In this document: positions 27,482 to 36,650 of the stretch, in pieces
Position numbering within the stretch: position 1 is the stretch's first letter
How the letters are laid out: every line of letters starts with the position of its first letter
Assembly: GCF_012030425.1 (NCBI RefSeq)
Contig: NZ_JAAUVN010000001.1
Span: 1,302,001 to 1,366,000 of the forward strand
From: Sphingobacterium sp. B16(2022)
GTDB taxonomy: Bacteria > Bacteroidota > Bacteroidia > Sphingobacteriales > Sphingobacteriaceae
Direction of reading: 5' to 3'
DNA length: 64,000 nt
The notes under the pieces: generated by a model
Database searches by the model: none
What the model was told of the DNA's origin: nothing
What the model saw: only the letters and a program-made list of their open reading frames with translations
Position numbers and translations under genes: made by a program

Positions 27482-28362
27482 GTAAAATATTAAATGAAGC
27501 AATAAATATTATTTTATATGATGATGATAAATCCTATGCGGAATCCTTAATGATTACCGCACGGAGACGTAGAGTACTAATAAAATGGGTTGATAATGTT
27601 CAGGATTTGTTTATTGAATTAGAAAATAAACCTAAAAAATATGTTTTCGTAATTCTTGACGCAAGAGCTTATTCTGAACCAGGTCAAAAGAAAGGAGAGG
27701 AAGATGAGATGAATTTAATTGACATATTTAGCCGATTTTCAAATCTTAAATCAGAAAAGAATATTATTATTCCTTTTTGTATTAATACTGGTTTTGCTGA
27801 ACTAAAAACGAAAATTGCTAAATATAAAATTGAATGTCCAATTTTTGATAAAGGATCAGAAGAAGCATTATTAGATTATATCATCAAAGGTTTTAATAAT
27901 AGCGATTTAGGAAAGCTATTATATGAATTTCCAGACATCTTTAAATTTTGTTCCCGTCACTTTGATGAATCAGATTTCGCTGTCATTTTTAAGTTATTTG
28001 ATAAGGGGAAATTTCAAGCTACTGAAATAGCGGATAGAATTTCAACTCTAGCCTCATTAAGGCGAATCACAGAGCATTTAGGTGATAAAATTTATGATCT
28101 TTATTTAGGGAAACACGGACCAACTATAAGTTCTCCGGCATCTAGGGTAAAGGATATTTTTTACTATTTACATAATAATAAAGACATTCCTTCGCATCTG
28201 TACTTTTTTGTTCTGAATGTACATGGAGTTGGATCATCTTACGGTTCTCATACTCCTGAAAATGCCAGTAAAGAGTCTGATTACCCATCAATATTTTTCA
28301 TTTCGGGGCTTGCTTTAGGATTAAATGATTTGTTTCGATGGGCAGCTGGTAAAATTAATTAG
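27478..28362 (+). CDS. Receiver-domain protein with unknown C-terminal effector
   Basis: A 294-residue protein that begins within the stop of the kinase fusion (ATGA overlap). The first 125 residues look like a response-regulator receiver: acidic patch ILYDDD (Asp15-Asp17), candidate phosphoacceptor Asp61 in VFVILDARA, a Thr-like position in PFCINTG, and Lys in FDKGSEEA. An insert GQKKGEEDE follows the phosphorylation loop, as in atypical receivers. The C-terminal half is helical and contains NVHGVGSSYGSHTPEN; it is not a known DNA-binding output. It may be an effector, perhaps HEPN- or Abi_C-like, but the match is weak. Confidence 0.75.
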   Translation: MSKILNEAINIILYDDDKSYAESLMITARRRRVLIKWVDNVQDLFIELENKPKKYVFVILDARAYSEPGQKKGEEDEMNLIDIFSRFSNLKSEKNIIIPFCINTGFAELKTKIAKYKIECPIFDKGSEEALLDYIIKGFNNSDLGKLLYEFPDIFKFCSRHFDESDFAVIFKLFDKGKFQATEIADRISTLASLRRITEHLGDKIYDLYLGKHGPTISSPASRVKDIFYYLHNNKDIPSHLYFFVLNVHGVGSSYGSHTPENASKESDYPSIFFISGLALGLNDLFRWAAGKIN

Positions 28363-28533
28363 TTGATGTTGAAGTAATAAAAAGTAATTATTTGTTTTAT
28401 CAGTTCTTTTCTAAACGGCTTTTTAGTAGTTATGTTGTATTTGATTGGTAGAGGCATATGATCATTGCAATTGATATATTATAGTTATTTTTTATCCACC
28501 AGTACATACCAGGTTGTAAATAAATCTGAATCG

Positions 28534-28565
28534 ATAAAGGTATAATCTAATGATTATACCTTTAT
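28534..28565. terminator. Bidirectional terminator hairpin
   Basis: A perfect 14-base stem (28534-28547 with 28552-28565), TAAT loop, T-rich on the plus side (TTTATTTTTATT). It ends the kinase-receiver operon and also lies at the end of the minus-strand fragment at 28554. Confidence 0.75.
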
Positions 28566-28697
28566 TTTTATTCTACTTCCTAATTTTGGATGATAGGATG
28601 GATGATACTCCACATAATTAAGCTTCTCTAAATCCTTGATACATTTATGATAGGTTGGGAGGCTTCCTATATGGGACTTATTCATAAATATTTTTCT
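28554..28697 (-). pseudogene. Fragment of a mobile-element-associated protein
   Basis: The minus strand reads TSRKIFMNKSHIGSLPTYHK then CIKDLEKLNYVEYHPSYHPK and LGSRIKIKV, ending at 28554. Similar sequences with 'STYHRCIKDL...Y(L/I)PSYHPxLGS' occur in Bacteroidota conjugative elements; this is from memory. Upstream of about 28697 the frame runs into antisense T9SS sequence, so the 5' part is lost. Confidence 0.5.
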
Positions 28698-28703
28698 TGA
28701 AGT

Positions 28704-30104
28704 TTGAATTGCCCCGTAGCCCCTTTCTCTTCGGCACAATACGGTAGTTACCTGGAAATTGGCAATGGAGGACGGGACGGCTTTATTGCAAAATTAAATG
28801 CTACAGGACAAAGGATCTGGGGTACCTACTTCGGAGGTCAGGATTATGAACGACTAAACACCATTGCAACAGATACTGCGAACGCCATCTACTTTGCAGG
28901 TGTAACCTATAGTACAGGCAATATTGCTTCTTCAAATGCACACCAAACAGCAATCGGAAGCATGATGGATGCATGTATCGGAAAAATAGATGCCGCAGGT
29001 GTGATCCAATGGAGCACATATTATGGGGGTGCTGATAATGATGCAATTACAGCCTTAAAATTCCTTAATGGTAAATTGTATGCTACGGGAACGACGGTCA
29101 GTCCCAATAATATAGCAACTCCAGATGCGATTGTTCCTGTATTCAATAATTCTAATTCAGAAGGTTTACTTTCTAAATTTGATCCAAACGGGGTCCTGAC
29201 TTGGGCAACTTATCTCGGTGGTGATGTGACAGATGAAGTTCAAGGAATTGATTTCTTATCAGATGAAACTTTAATTATTGGAGGTAAAACTTCAAGTGTA
29301 ACCGGCGCAAGTACAACAGGAGCGCACCAGACCATTTTTGGTGGAAGTGAAGATGGATGGCTGTTGAGGATCAATATGTGTGATATCCCACATAATCCGA
29401 TAGCAATATTAGGAAATTCGGTAGTATGCGAAAATAGTGAACAACAATTTGTTGTACCGGCAGTAGTCGGAGCTGAAAGTTATTTATGGATATTACCTAA
29501 TGGCTGGTCAGGGGCAAGTGTATCGGATACGATAAATGTTACAATAGGTGCAGACGCGGGGGAATTAAAAGTTATCGCTTTGAATTCTTGCGGAGCGAGT
29601 GACACTTTTTCAATGGCAGTTGCTGTTAATTCCGCACCTGATCCGGTTATTGACAGGAACGGAAATATCCTTAGTGTATCACAGACCTTTTCTTCTTACC
29701 AATGGCTATTAAACAATAATGCAATTTCGGGCGCTACCGACCCCACATATGTGATTTCACAAAATGGAAACTTTAGCTTAGAGGTTTCGGGTAGCAATCG
29801 ATGCAAAGGCATATCGAACGAGGTCATTGTTACAGACCATACATCAATAAGCGACCTGTCAAAACTTGGTATAAAAATCTATCCTAATCCGTTCAACGAT
29901 CGGCTATTCATGAATACAGAAATAGTAGTACAGTTGATAGTTTCTGATCTCTCAGGAAGGATTGTTTACAAGTTGGAAATTCCAAAAGGAAACAGTGAAA
30001 TTGATTTGAGAAAATTGGCTACAGGAAATTACCTACTCAATATTTACGATGTCCTTAATAGTAAGCCAATTGGTACAGTTACCCTAGTGAAACTTTCAAA
30101 ATAA
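28704..30104 (+). pseudogene. T9SS-secreted SBBP-repeat protein, 5'-truncated
   Basis: Contains repeats of the type GFIAKLNATGQRIWGTYFGG with partner blades (for example ACIGKIDAAGVIQWSTYYGG), a PKD/Ig-like section, and a C-terminal type IX sorting domain (IKIYPNPFNDRLFM ... LATGNYLLNIYD). There is no signal peptide: the frame opens abruptly at the island junction near 28700, so the apparent ATG at 28704 is not a natural start. The original would be exported by Sec and then T9SS to the cell surface. The propeller-protease gene follows 20 bases later, probably one operon originally. Confidence 0.75.
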
Positions 30105-30124
30105 CCATTTTAAATTATTTAGTC

Positions 30125-33100
30125 ATGATGAAACATAGTATAATGCTATTGGTGGCCGTGTTTGGTTTAAGCTATGCTATTAATGCCCAGACCGGCGAAA
30201 ATAACATTTGGACTTTTGGGCATGGATACTCCCTGGATTTTAATGTTAACCCGCCCTTGTTAAAAGATTCCATCTACTATAACGGTCAGTCCAATCGCGA
30301 TTCCAATCCAAATAACGTATTTTTCAATTATCATCGTTCCAGTACGGTATGTGATGCAAATGGTAATTTACTATTTACGGTGAAGTGTATAGATGCCGTA
30401 TCCAATCCAAATGCTCCAAATATTTTTGACCGAAATGAGAATCCGATCAACGGCTCAAACTTTCTATATGATCCAGTTGATGGTGCATATAATAAGATTC
30501 CGTCTATTGTGCCACATCCCGGAAATTCCAATCAGTATTACATATTTTATACACGGAACAAAGGTTTATTATACTCATTGTTTGATATGAGCCTGAATGG
30601 TGGAACAGGTAATATTGTCTCCGGCCATCATAATATCCTGCTTAGCAATTATAATACTGTGATCGGGTCACGGATGACCACAGTACAGGGATGCGATGGC
30701 ATTTGGCTGATTGTACGGCATCATATTAATAATCAATACCTGAGCTATAAAATTGACGTAAATGGCTTGCAGACAGTTCCGGTTGTTTCAGAAATTGGAT
30801 TGATGCCATTAAGTGCATACCAGACGCAAGTCGAATTTGTAGCCTCACCAAATGGGCAAACATTGGCGACAGCATTTCCAAAGGTGGACCACCTGAACGA
30901 GCAAGGTGGAATTGAATTATATGACTTTGATAAATGCAGCGGTAGGCTTAAAAATGCGAGAATTTTTGATGAAGGAAACTTCAATTACGGTGTTGCATTC
31001 TCTCCTGACAACAGTAAGCTTTATGTGCAGACTAATTTGCCCAGGACGCAGCCCAATCAGCCGCTTTCGCAAACCGAACAGAACCTATATCAATTTGATT
31101 TATCATTATCGGATTTAAGCGCAATAGGTAACAGCAAAACACTGATTTTATCAAACCCGGCGGTTCAATGGAATATCACATTCTGTCCATTGAATATTGG
31201 CGCTCTTGGTTCCATGCGTATCGGTGGAGATGGCAGGATATACATGACCAACGGTCAGCCGCAAGTCTGTCCGGGTACGGCAGGAGTGGGCTTAGCCCTA
31301 CACGTCATCAACCAGCCAGATTTGCCTGGTTTAAGTTGTAATCCCAATCTGAACGTAATTTATAATATACAGAATGGGATGTCAGAAACTTACGGAAGGA
31401 CCAATTTAGATCTTCTCTCAGGAACTCAGAGGGGATTTAAAAGCATCCGACTTAATCGAAGATCCGAAATGTCAGACATTGATCTATTTGAAGTGCCTAT
31501 ATTAAATGTAGAAGTTCCTTCCAATGGTAAAGATAGAAAGGTAACGATTGATATTCAATATCAGGTTACAGATCAGCAGATTAAGATGGCCTTGATGAAA
31601 AATTGGAAAACTTTGCATGTAAGGCCTCTTTCAAGTTCTGATTCCACTTTTGAGTTGCAGTTTACTATTCCTGCCGATCAAAGTCGTATTGCTATTCATG
31701 CATTAATGGATTTGGATAAAAGAATTAGTGTTCAAATAGCATCTTTTATGATCGATGGCAAAAAGATCGCGTTGACTAGTTTTGATGATGGCCGGCAAAC
31801 AGATTCATTAACTTTTATGCGCCAAATGAAAATCAGTGGAAATGATTCTCCATTATTTGAAGCACAAAATCAAATAGGAGATACCTTGCATTTCGCGCTA
31901 TCAAAAAATGTCACAGCATCTTTTGCGTTAGCGGTATATGGTGATGATGAACATACCTATCCAAAAACCACTATGGATACCTATCCTTATGTTAAAAGTA
32001 GTTTTCAAAGTAGAAATGATTCTAAAGCCATTGATAATCGTTGGGCCCGCCTTGCTAATGTCATCCGGATCTGGAATGTGTTTCGTATAGCTTATGTCTA
32101 CAACACATTCACAGACCAAGAACAAGACCAGTTGTTGAGAAATACCTTGAGCAAAATGTTAAATGTTTCCAGCAGTGAGGATTATTATGATACGATTTGG
32201 CAGATGTTGGCGCAGTATAAAGATTCACACATCTTCTTTTCAATGGATACAATTGAGTCAGCATATAAATGGATAGCCCCCCTCACGGTAATGCCCTTGG
32301 AAGGAAACTTTTACATTAAAAAAATACATGATAAAGCTTTAGCATCTAAGGTGTCCATTGGTGATGAAGTAATCGCTGTGGACAATAAACCCATAGAAGA
32401 GGTCACTGCCAAATTTAAAAATAGAACATCTGGCTCAGAAGCCAATCGTATGTTACGCACTTCATTTTTTGTTCTGAGTGGAAAAGAAGGGAGTGATGTA
32501 ACGCTCAAGCTGAGAAATCACAAAAATAATAGCGTATATGAGATTGTCAAAAGGCGAACATTTCAAGAACAAAATATATTTCAGGGAAGTACATTTGTTC
32601 AGAATCGAAATAATCGTTTAGTCGATTCAAATATTTATTATTTTGATTATACCCAAAGTGGTTATACCGATACGCTACTCCGTTTTATTGACGACCGAAG
32701 TAAAACTGTAATTTTTGATTTAAGGGGGTATATTTCAATGCAGATGTTGGAAAGTTCTATGATCTCAAAATTATTACGTGACACAGGTGTAGCTAACAGT
32801 ATGTACGGTTTACAGATCTTATCACCCGATAAAAAAGAATTTGTTTCAGATAACGATACCTATATACCGGAAAATAGAGGACCTAAAGCACAATTTTTCT
32901 TTTTGGCAGACGCTTCTACACAAAGTGCACCAGAATCTTTCCTCGATCTTATGAAGTATGGGCAGATTGGTGAAATTATTGGCACCCCGACTTCTGGGGC
33001 GAATGGCACTATTAATAATCTTGATTTAATAGGAAATACATCTGTAACTTTTTCCGGAGTCAAGGTCTTAAATTCAGACGGAACGCAACATCATTTGATT

Positions 33101-33220
33101 GGGGTAAAACCAGATTATTATATCGATTATACTCTTAACGATATTCTATCAGGAAGAGATCCTATGTTAGAAAAAGCGATCAGCTTAGCAAAAGAGCACA
33201 ATATTAAATCTATAAACTAG
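30125..33220 (+). CDS. Secreted beta-propeller protein with C-terminal S41 peptidase domain
   Basis: A 1031-residue exported protein: signal peptide (MLLVAVFGLSYAINAQ), N-terminal half like the WD/PD40-type propellers seen next to Bacteroidota T9SS proteins (IWTFGHGYSLDFN, VAFSPDNSKLYVQ, PVCPG-type ends), then a linker and an S41 family C-terminal-processing protease with a PDZ-like stretch (ASKVSIGDEVIAVDNKPIEE). The catalytic Ser is in the ASTQSAPESF segment, and GEIIGTPTSGANG follows as in S41 enzymes. The combination of a propeller with S41 in one chain is unusual. Substrate unknown. Confidence 0.75.
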   Translation: MMKHSIMLLVAVFGLSYAINAQTGENNIWTFGHGYSLDFNVNPPLLKDSIYYNGQSNRDSNPNNVFFNYHRSSTVCDANGNLLFTVKCIDAVSNPNAPNIFDRNENPINGSNFLYDPVDGAYNKIPSIVPHPGNSNQYYIFYTRNKGLLYSLFDMSLNGGTGNIVSGHHNILLSNYNTVIGSRMTTVQGCDGIWLIVRHHINNQYLSYKIDVNGLQTVPVVSEIGLMPLSAYQTQVEFVASPNGQTLATAFPKVDHLNEQGGIELYDFDKCSGRLKNARIFDEGNFNYGVAFSPDNSKLYVQTNLPRTQPNQPLSQTEQNLYQFDLSLSDLSAIGNSKTLILSNPAVQWNITFCPLNIGALGSMRIGGDGRIYMTNGQPQVCPGTAGVGLALHVINQPDLPGLSCNPNLNVIYNIQNGMSETYGRTNLDLLSGTQRGFKSIRLNRRSEMSDIDLFEVPILNVEVPSNGKDRKVTIDIQYQVTDQQIKMALMKNWKTLHVRPLSSSDSTFELQFTIPADQSRIAIHALMDLDKRISVQIASFMIDGKKIALTSFDDGRQTDSLTFMRQMKISGNDSPLFEAQNQIGDTLHFALSKNVTASFALAVYGDDEHTYPKTTMDTYPYVKSSFQSRNDSKAIDNRWARLANVIRIWNVFRIAYVYNTFTDQEQDQLLRNTLSKMLNVSSSEDYYDTIWQMLAQYKDSHIFFSMDTIESAYKWIAPLTVMPLEGNFYIKKIHDKALASKVSIGDEVIAVDNKPIEEVTAKFKNRTSGSEANRMLRTSFFVLSGKEGSDVTLKLRNHKNNSVYEIVKRRTFQEQNIFQGSTFVQNRNNRLVDSNIYYFDYTQSGYTDTLLRFIDDRSKTVIFDLRGYISMQMLESSMISKLLRDTGVANSMYGLQILSPDKKEFVSDNDTYIPENRGPKAQFFFLADASTQSAPESFLDLMKYGQIGEIIGTPTSGANGTINNLDLIGNTSVTFSGVKVLNSDGTQHHLIGVKPDYYIDYTLNDILSGRDPMLEKAISLAKEHNIKSIN

Positions 33221-33248
33221 AACGAAGAGGATTGAAGTCGACAATCCC

Positions 33249-33359
33249 ATGACTATGCAAACAGTTTTTAAGCCTCATTCGGTTCATCGGCAAGATCTTT
33301 TTCCATTGAATTTAAATGGGGATCTGATCCCACAGAATCATGTTGCCAGATTTCTCAAT
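33249..33359 (+). pseudogene. N-terminal remnant of an IS1182/DUF772-type transposase
   Basis: Only about 37 codons are recognisable: TVFKPHSVHRQDLFPLNLNG then DLIPQNHVARFLN, which match the start of IS1182-family transposases. After 33359 the frame is lost and the sequence no longer fits. On the minus strand of 33365-33440 a short frame (TEHGVYCDGTYYDEASVKD) appears, suggesting junction to another broken gene. Confidence 0.6.
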
Positions 33360-33574
33360 TTTTACTGTTGGAGTATCTTTTACAGATGCTTCGTCATAAT
33401 AAGTTCCATCACAATAGACACCATGTTCAGTATTTCCGGAGGACTAAGTTTTTATACTTTTTGATTTCATCATATGCGTCGTTTTTGAGATTTAGTTGTT
33501 ATGTTCGTCACTGTTGTTTCACGGAAGATCTACAGCTGCGCAATTATAATTTTTTTGATACTCTGTTTTCCCAC

Positions 33575-33733
33575 TTAAACTTTTTGTAAAGCTTCCTCGA
33601 AAATGTAATCAAGCCTAGAATCATCTATACCATTTGACAAAGCATATAGAACTTTATCATCATCAACTTCCAAAAGGTCAGCTATGTGATTTACATAGTT
33701 TAATAATTGTTGTACTTTTTCATCCTCGTCCAT
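33575..33733 (-). CDS. Small acidic hypothetical protein, 52 residues
   Basis: ATG at 33733 on the minus strand gives MDEDEKVQQLLNYVNHIADL and ends ALQKV. It is helical, acidic and has no known motif. It follows a small zinc-ribbon-like gene by 28 bases in the same direction, so the two are likely co-transcribed. Too short to classify. Confidence 0.5.
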   Translation of the reverse strand: MDEDEKVQQLLNYVNHIADLLEVDDDKVLYALSNGIDDSRLDYIFEEALQKV

Positions 33734-33761
33734 AATGATCGTTTTTTGAGATTAATTAATT

Positions 33762-33983
33762 TTATATCCATCCCTCGCCATAACTCCCAGTTTCGCGCAA
33801 CCAATTTTTAGAGCAAACATTGCAGGTATAATAATATTCATAAACATTTCCAAATTGGGATTTTACTTCTTTAAAGTTAGTTTGTATTAAATTTCTATGC
33901 AAGGGAGTATGTCTACTCTTTCCCAGAAGTGCTTTACAAGCGTCACATAAATTTAGGTCACTTATTTCCATCGGCTTGTTCAA
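33762..33983 (-). CDS. Small zinc-ribbon-like protein
   Basis: A 73-residue protein with two Cys pairs, LCDACKALL and YTCNVCSKNW, spaced like a zinc ribbon, and the ending ETGSYGEGWI. Possibly a structural or nucleic-acid-binding small protein. Likely in an operon with the 52-residue gene downstream. Confidence 0.6.
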   Translation of the reverse strand: MNKPMEISDLNLCDACKALLGKSRHTPLHRNLIQTNFKEVKSQFGNVYEYYYTCNVCSKNWLRETGSYGEGWI

Positions 33984-34048
33984 GATTAATAGTTTAGGAG
34001 ATTATATATTAGTTGGGTAATCTTACATCATTATCAATTACATTGTAT

Positions 34049-34645
34049 TTAATCGAAAATCATTTCAAAAATGAGATAATGCTTAATGTTAAATTTTTTG
34101 CCCCAGGAGTATGGATCAAAACCACTCTTTTCAACCTCACACCATTTTAGCATTCCATTTTCTTCATAAGGAAGAATATAATTGAATATTGGAAAAAACT
34201 GCCCTGGAACAATTGTGAATTGTCCACTAAAATCTCCTAGAGAATAATTATCTGATTTTGTAGCATTATATAATCTTTGAACACCAAATTTTTCAAAACG
34301 GAAGAAAACCTTAAGCTTATTTTGTAAATATTTCTGTCCTATTATTTTAAATCTTAAAGTGTCAGTATCGATAGTACCTACGCCATTTAAATTCGATGTA
34401 TTGATTAACGTATCCACCTTTTTAATTTTTCCATCCCAAATCTCTTTTGATAGTATTTTAAAGTGTTTTCCTCTAATCTGCTCACCTATAAAAGAAACAT
34501 TGTATTGTTCGATTTGATTAAAAGTCATTAAATCCTTTAATTCGTTATTTTGAGCCCCATACGAAGATTCCATCTTTATATTGTTAAAAATTTGTGCATA
34601 AATAGATAAAGGGAGTAAAAGCAGGATTAAAAATAATTTTGCCAT
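34049..34645 (-). CDS. Secreted hypothetical protein
   Basis: A 198-residue protein with a clear signal peptide (MAKLFLILLLLPLSIYAQ). The mature part is strand-rich, consistent with a periplasmic or lipocalin-like fold, but no family is recognisable. It follows a small coiled-coil gene by 13 bases in the same direction. Confidence 0.65.
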   Translation of the reverse strand: MAKLFLILLLLPLSIYAQIFNNIKMESSYGAQNNELKDLMTFNQIEQYNVSFIGEQIRGKHFKILSKEIWDGKIKKVDTLINTSNLNGVGTIDTDTLRFKIIGQKYLQNKLKVFFRFEKFGVQRLYNATKSDNYSLGDFSGQFTIVPGQFFPIFNYILPYEENGMLKWCEVEKSGFDPYSWGKKFNIKHYLIFEMIFD

Positions 34646-34658
34646 CGTATTGTGAGAT

Positions 34659-34898
34659 TTATATTTCTATATTCTGAGTCTGTGCATATATGTTTAAAGC
34701 CTCACAAGTTTCAAAATCTTGATTTAAAAGAGCTTTACTTTTTAGAAGCTTTAAAGCTTGGATATTTGGCTTAATTGTAAGATTATTTAGTGCATCTACA
34801 CGTTGATTAACACTATCCAGACTTCTTATAAGCTTAGAAATTCCTTCAGCAATTTGTTCATTAAGTTTGTCAAGTTGATTATTTATATTTTGTGCCAT
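34659..34898 (-). CDS. Small coiled-coil protein
   Basis: A 79-residue protein, MAQNINNQLDKLNEQIAEGI and onward, mostly amphipathic helix with heptad-like Leu/Ile spacing. No known family. It is in one direction with the secreted protein downstream and the broken resolvase upstream. Confidence 0.5.
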   Translation of the reverse strand: MAQNINNQLDKLNEQIAEGISKLIRSLDSVNQRVDALNNLTIKPNIQALKLLKSKALLNQDFETCEALNIYAQTQNIEI

Positions 34899-34915
34899 GT
34901 TATAGTTTTCTGAGA

Positions 34916-35417
34916 TTATTTGATTTGCATTTCTTTAATTTCTTCGTTTGTGTGGTTATCAAGGATTTTAGCGTATCTGTAAAAAGTTGCTCTGGTCAGT
35001 CCAAGTCCTTTATAAATTTTTTCTGGGGGTTTTAGTTAAATCTTTATAGATAGAACGCATTACTAATAATTTAGCCACTTTTTCTTTTGTAAATCCTTTA
35101 GGTCTACCGCCTGCTCTTGCGGATTGCAAACCTGCATTTGTCCTTTCTCTTATTAGTTCCCTTTCATATTCTGCTAATGAAGCCATAAGGTTAAGGAATA
35201 GTCTACCATTAATAGTTGAAGTATCAACACCATCGGAAATAGCATTTCCTAAACCTATCAACCGTTCATTGTCCCATGCAGTAATCAACGAGTGAGAGTT
35301 ACTTAAAGCATTACAAAGCTCTATAGGTTTATCAGCAGAACTCCATTGGTTAGCTCGGTACAGGTTAATATTTTCTTCCGGTCCAATGTCTCTCATTTCA
35401 GAAAGAGTGATGTCCAT
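34916..35417 (-). pseudogene. Chimera of a GNAT 5' end and a serine resolvase 3' part, frameshifted
   Basis: The first 64 residues (LYRANQWSSADKPIELCNAL and ERLIGLGNAISDG) read as the start of a GNAT acetyltransferase. At the DG the sequence continues as the middle of a serine recombinase (VDTSTINGRLFLNLMASLAE, YERELIRERTNAGL). The resolvase catalytic Ser region is absent. Near 35030 a run of five C shifts the frame; one C fewer restores EKIYKGLGLTRATFYRYAKI to a stop at 34916-34918, the DNA-binding helix-turn-helix. It is thus a recombination product of two unrelated genes, then frameshifted. Confidence 0.8.
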
Positions 35418-35616
35418 ATTGGTGATTTTTTTATTTGCTTTTTGCTTTCCACATTATTCTTCTTAAATACATTGAAACTTCATTACACACTAATAATTTT
35501 TTATGGATGTCTGTCATTTGATTATTACCTTTATAGATCCACATAGGTTCCATTTGTCCTGCACGAGAGAATCCCTTTTTTGTAGATGTAAAATTTGAAT
35601 GTACTTTCTTTGAATC

Positions 35617-36435
35617 CTAGTTTCTTCTAAAATAGTCGACAATTTCGTAATTCCCGTCGTGATACTTTTCAAGTAATTCTTTAATATAATATTTATGTTG
35701 GACCCCAGTTAATATTACTATTTTCTTTCCTTTATGCTGGTAAGCTGTTCTTATAATATTTATTGCCATAGAATTATTTCTTAAATCCCAGAAATTACAC
35801 CAAAGTTTATAACCTTCTCGCAATGAAATCCTTTGTCCATCGGGTTTTGTAACGAAACGTTTTGAGAAAATAGTTTCAGAGTCAGTGATTTTAGTTAACG
35901 AATGGTGTTGGATGTTCTGACGGTACCTATTTATTGAATCAAATTCAATAGAATTTAAAGCCTTAAATCCTTTTTTAGAAAATGCTATCAGCGATTTATT
36001 TGCATCTAAGTATTCTTTATAAATTTTGGTGTTTTCCAAATTCAATAAATTTTTGTTGTATAGACTATCGATAAGCTTAATTGTTAAATTGTCAGTCGGA
36101 GTCATTCCATTAGATTTTCTGTAAGCATTTCTTCCTTCGAATTCAAATGGTAGATTTAATGTCTTGGGATATTTTTCCAAATATTTTATGGATGCATTTT
36201 GTTCATTTGAATTTGGCTTTACGTCTTCAAAATATGCCGCTATTTGTTCACTATCGTTTTCTTGTAATAGAATATCAGGTTTTATTTCATCTAAAAGTTC
36301 GAAAAGCATTTCAGGATTTAGAATATTCGAACTTTCATGTACTGTACCTATTATATATAATTTAGTCTTATCAGAATTTTGACTAAATAGCGGATTAATT
36401 GATAAACTAAATAAAATTAAAAATAGGTATTTCAT
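35617..36435 (-). CDS. TraB/GumN/Tiki-like secreted protein
   Basis: A 272-residue protein with a signal peptide (MKYLFLILFSLSINPLFSQ) and the TraB/Tiki/ChaN-type core: IIGTVHESS, LLQEND for the acidic site, RNNSMAINI and VILTGVQHKYYI. The family includes metal-dependent proteases and haem-binding proteins; the exact role here is unknown. It lies alone, downstream of the truncated HTH-PIN pair. Confidence 0.75.
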   Translation of the reverse strand: MKYLFLILFSLSINPLFSQNSDKTKLYIIGTVHESSNILNPEMLFELLDEIKPDILLQENDSEQIAAYFEDVKPNSNEQNASIKYLEKYPKTLNLPFEFEGRNAYRKSNGMTPTDNLTIKLIDSLYNKNLLNLENTKIYKEYLDANKSLIAFSKKGFKALNSIEFDSINRYRQNIQHHSLTKITDSETIFSKRFVTKPDGQRISLREGYKLWCNFWDLRNNSMAINIIRTAYQHKGKKIVILTGVQHKYYIKELLEKYHDGNYEIVDYFRRN

Positions 36436-36446
36436 CTTTTAAGATT

Positions 36447-36644
36447 TTAGGAATTAAATTTACGGCAAACACTCAAATATACCATAATGCATGTTTTTAT
36501 TATTTTAATCTTACTATCATGCATTAATTTGGTTATATCTCTATAGAGTTTTTCAGTATGACCTTCATCCTTATTCTTAGAAAGAGGGTTTTGACTGTTC
36601 GGTTGATAAATCCAGATATTAGTGTCACAAAGGAAGTATATCAT
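36447..36644 (-). pseudogene. PIN-domain toxin fragment
   Basis: MIYFLCDTNIWIYQPNSQ is the first strand of a PIN RNase domain with its first acidic residue (CDTN). After about 48 residues the homology fades and the frame ends at 36447, so the remaining acidic residues are absent. It starts six bases after the HTH gene, as in a toxin-antitoxin pair. Non-functional if the reading is right. Confidence 0.55.
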
Positions 36645-36650
36645 AAAAAA

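Larger units (their letters stand above)
28363..28703. other. Right end of the accessory island
   Basis: No complete gene. It holds the terminator at 28534 and a minus-strand fragment that ends abruptly at about 28697, where T9SS-protein coding sequence begins. This is the likely island junction. Confidence 0.5.

Noticed and set aside
28704..28800. ATG 28704 as natural start of the T9SS protein
   Set aside because: No signal peptide, and the sequence just upstream belongs to a different, oppositely oriented fragment.
35010..35417. Intact site-specific recombinase
   Set aside because: The catalytic Ser region is replaced by GNAT sequence and the HTH is out of frame.
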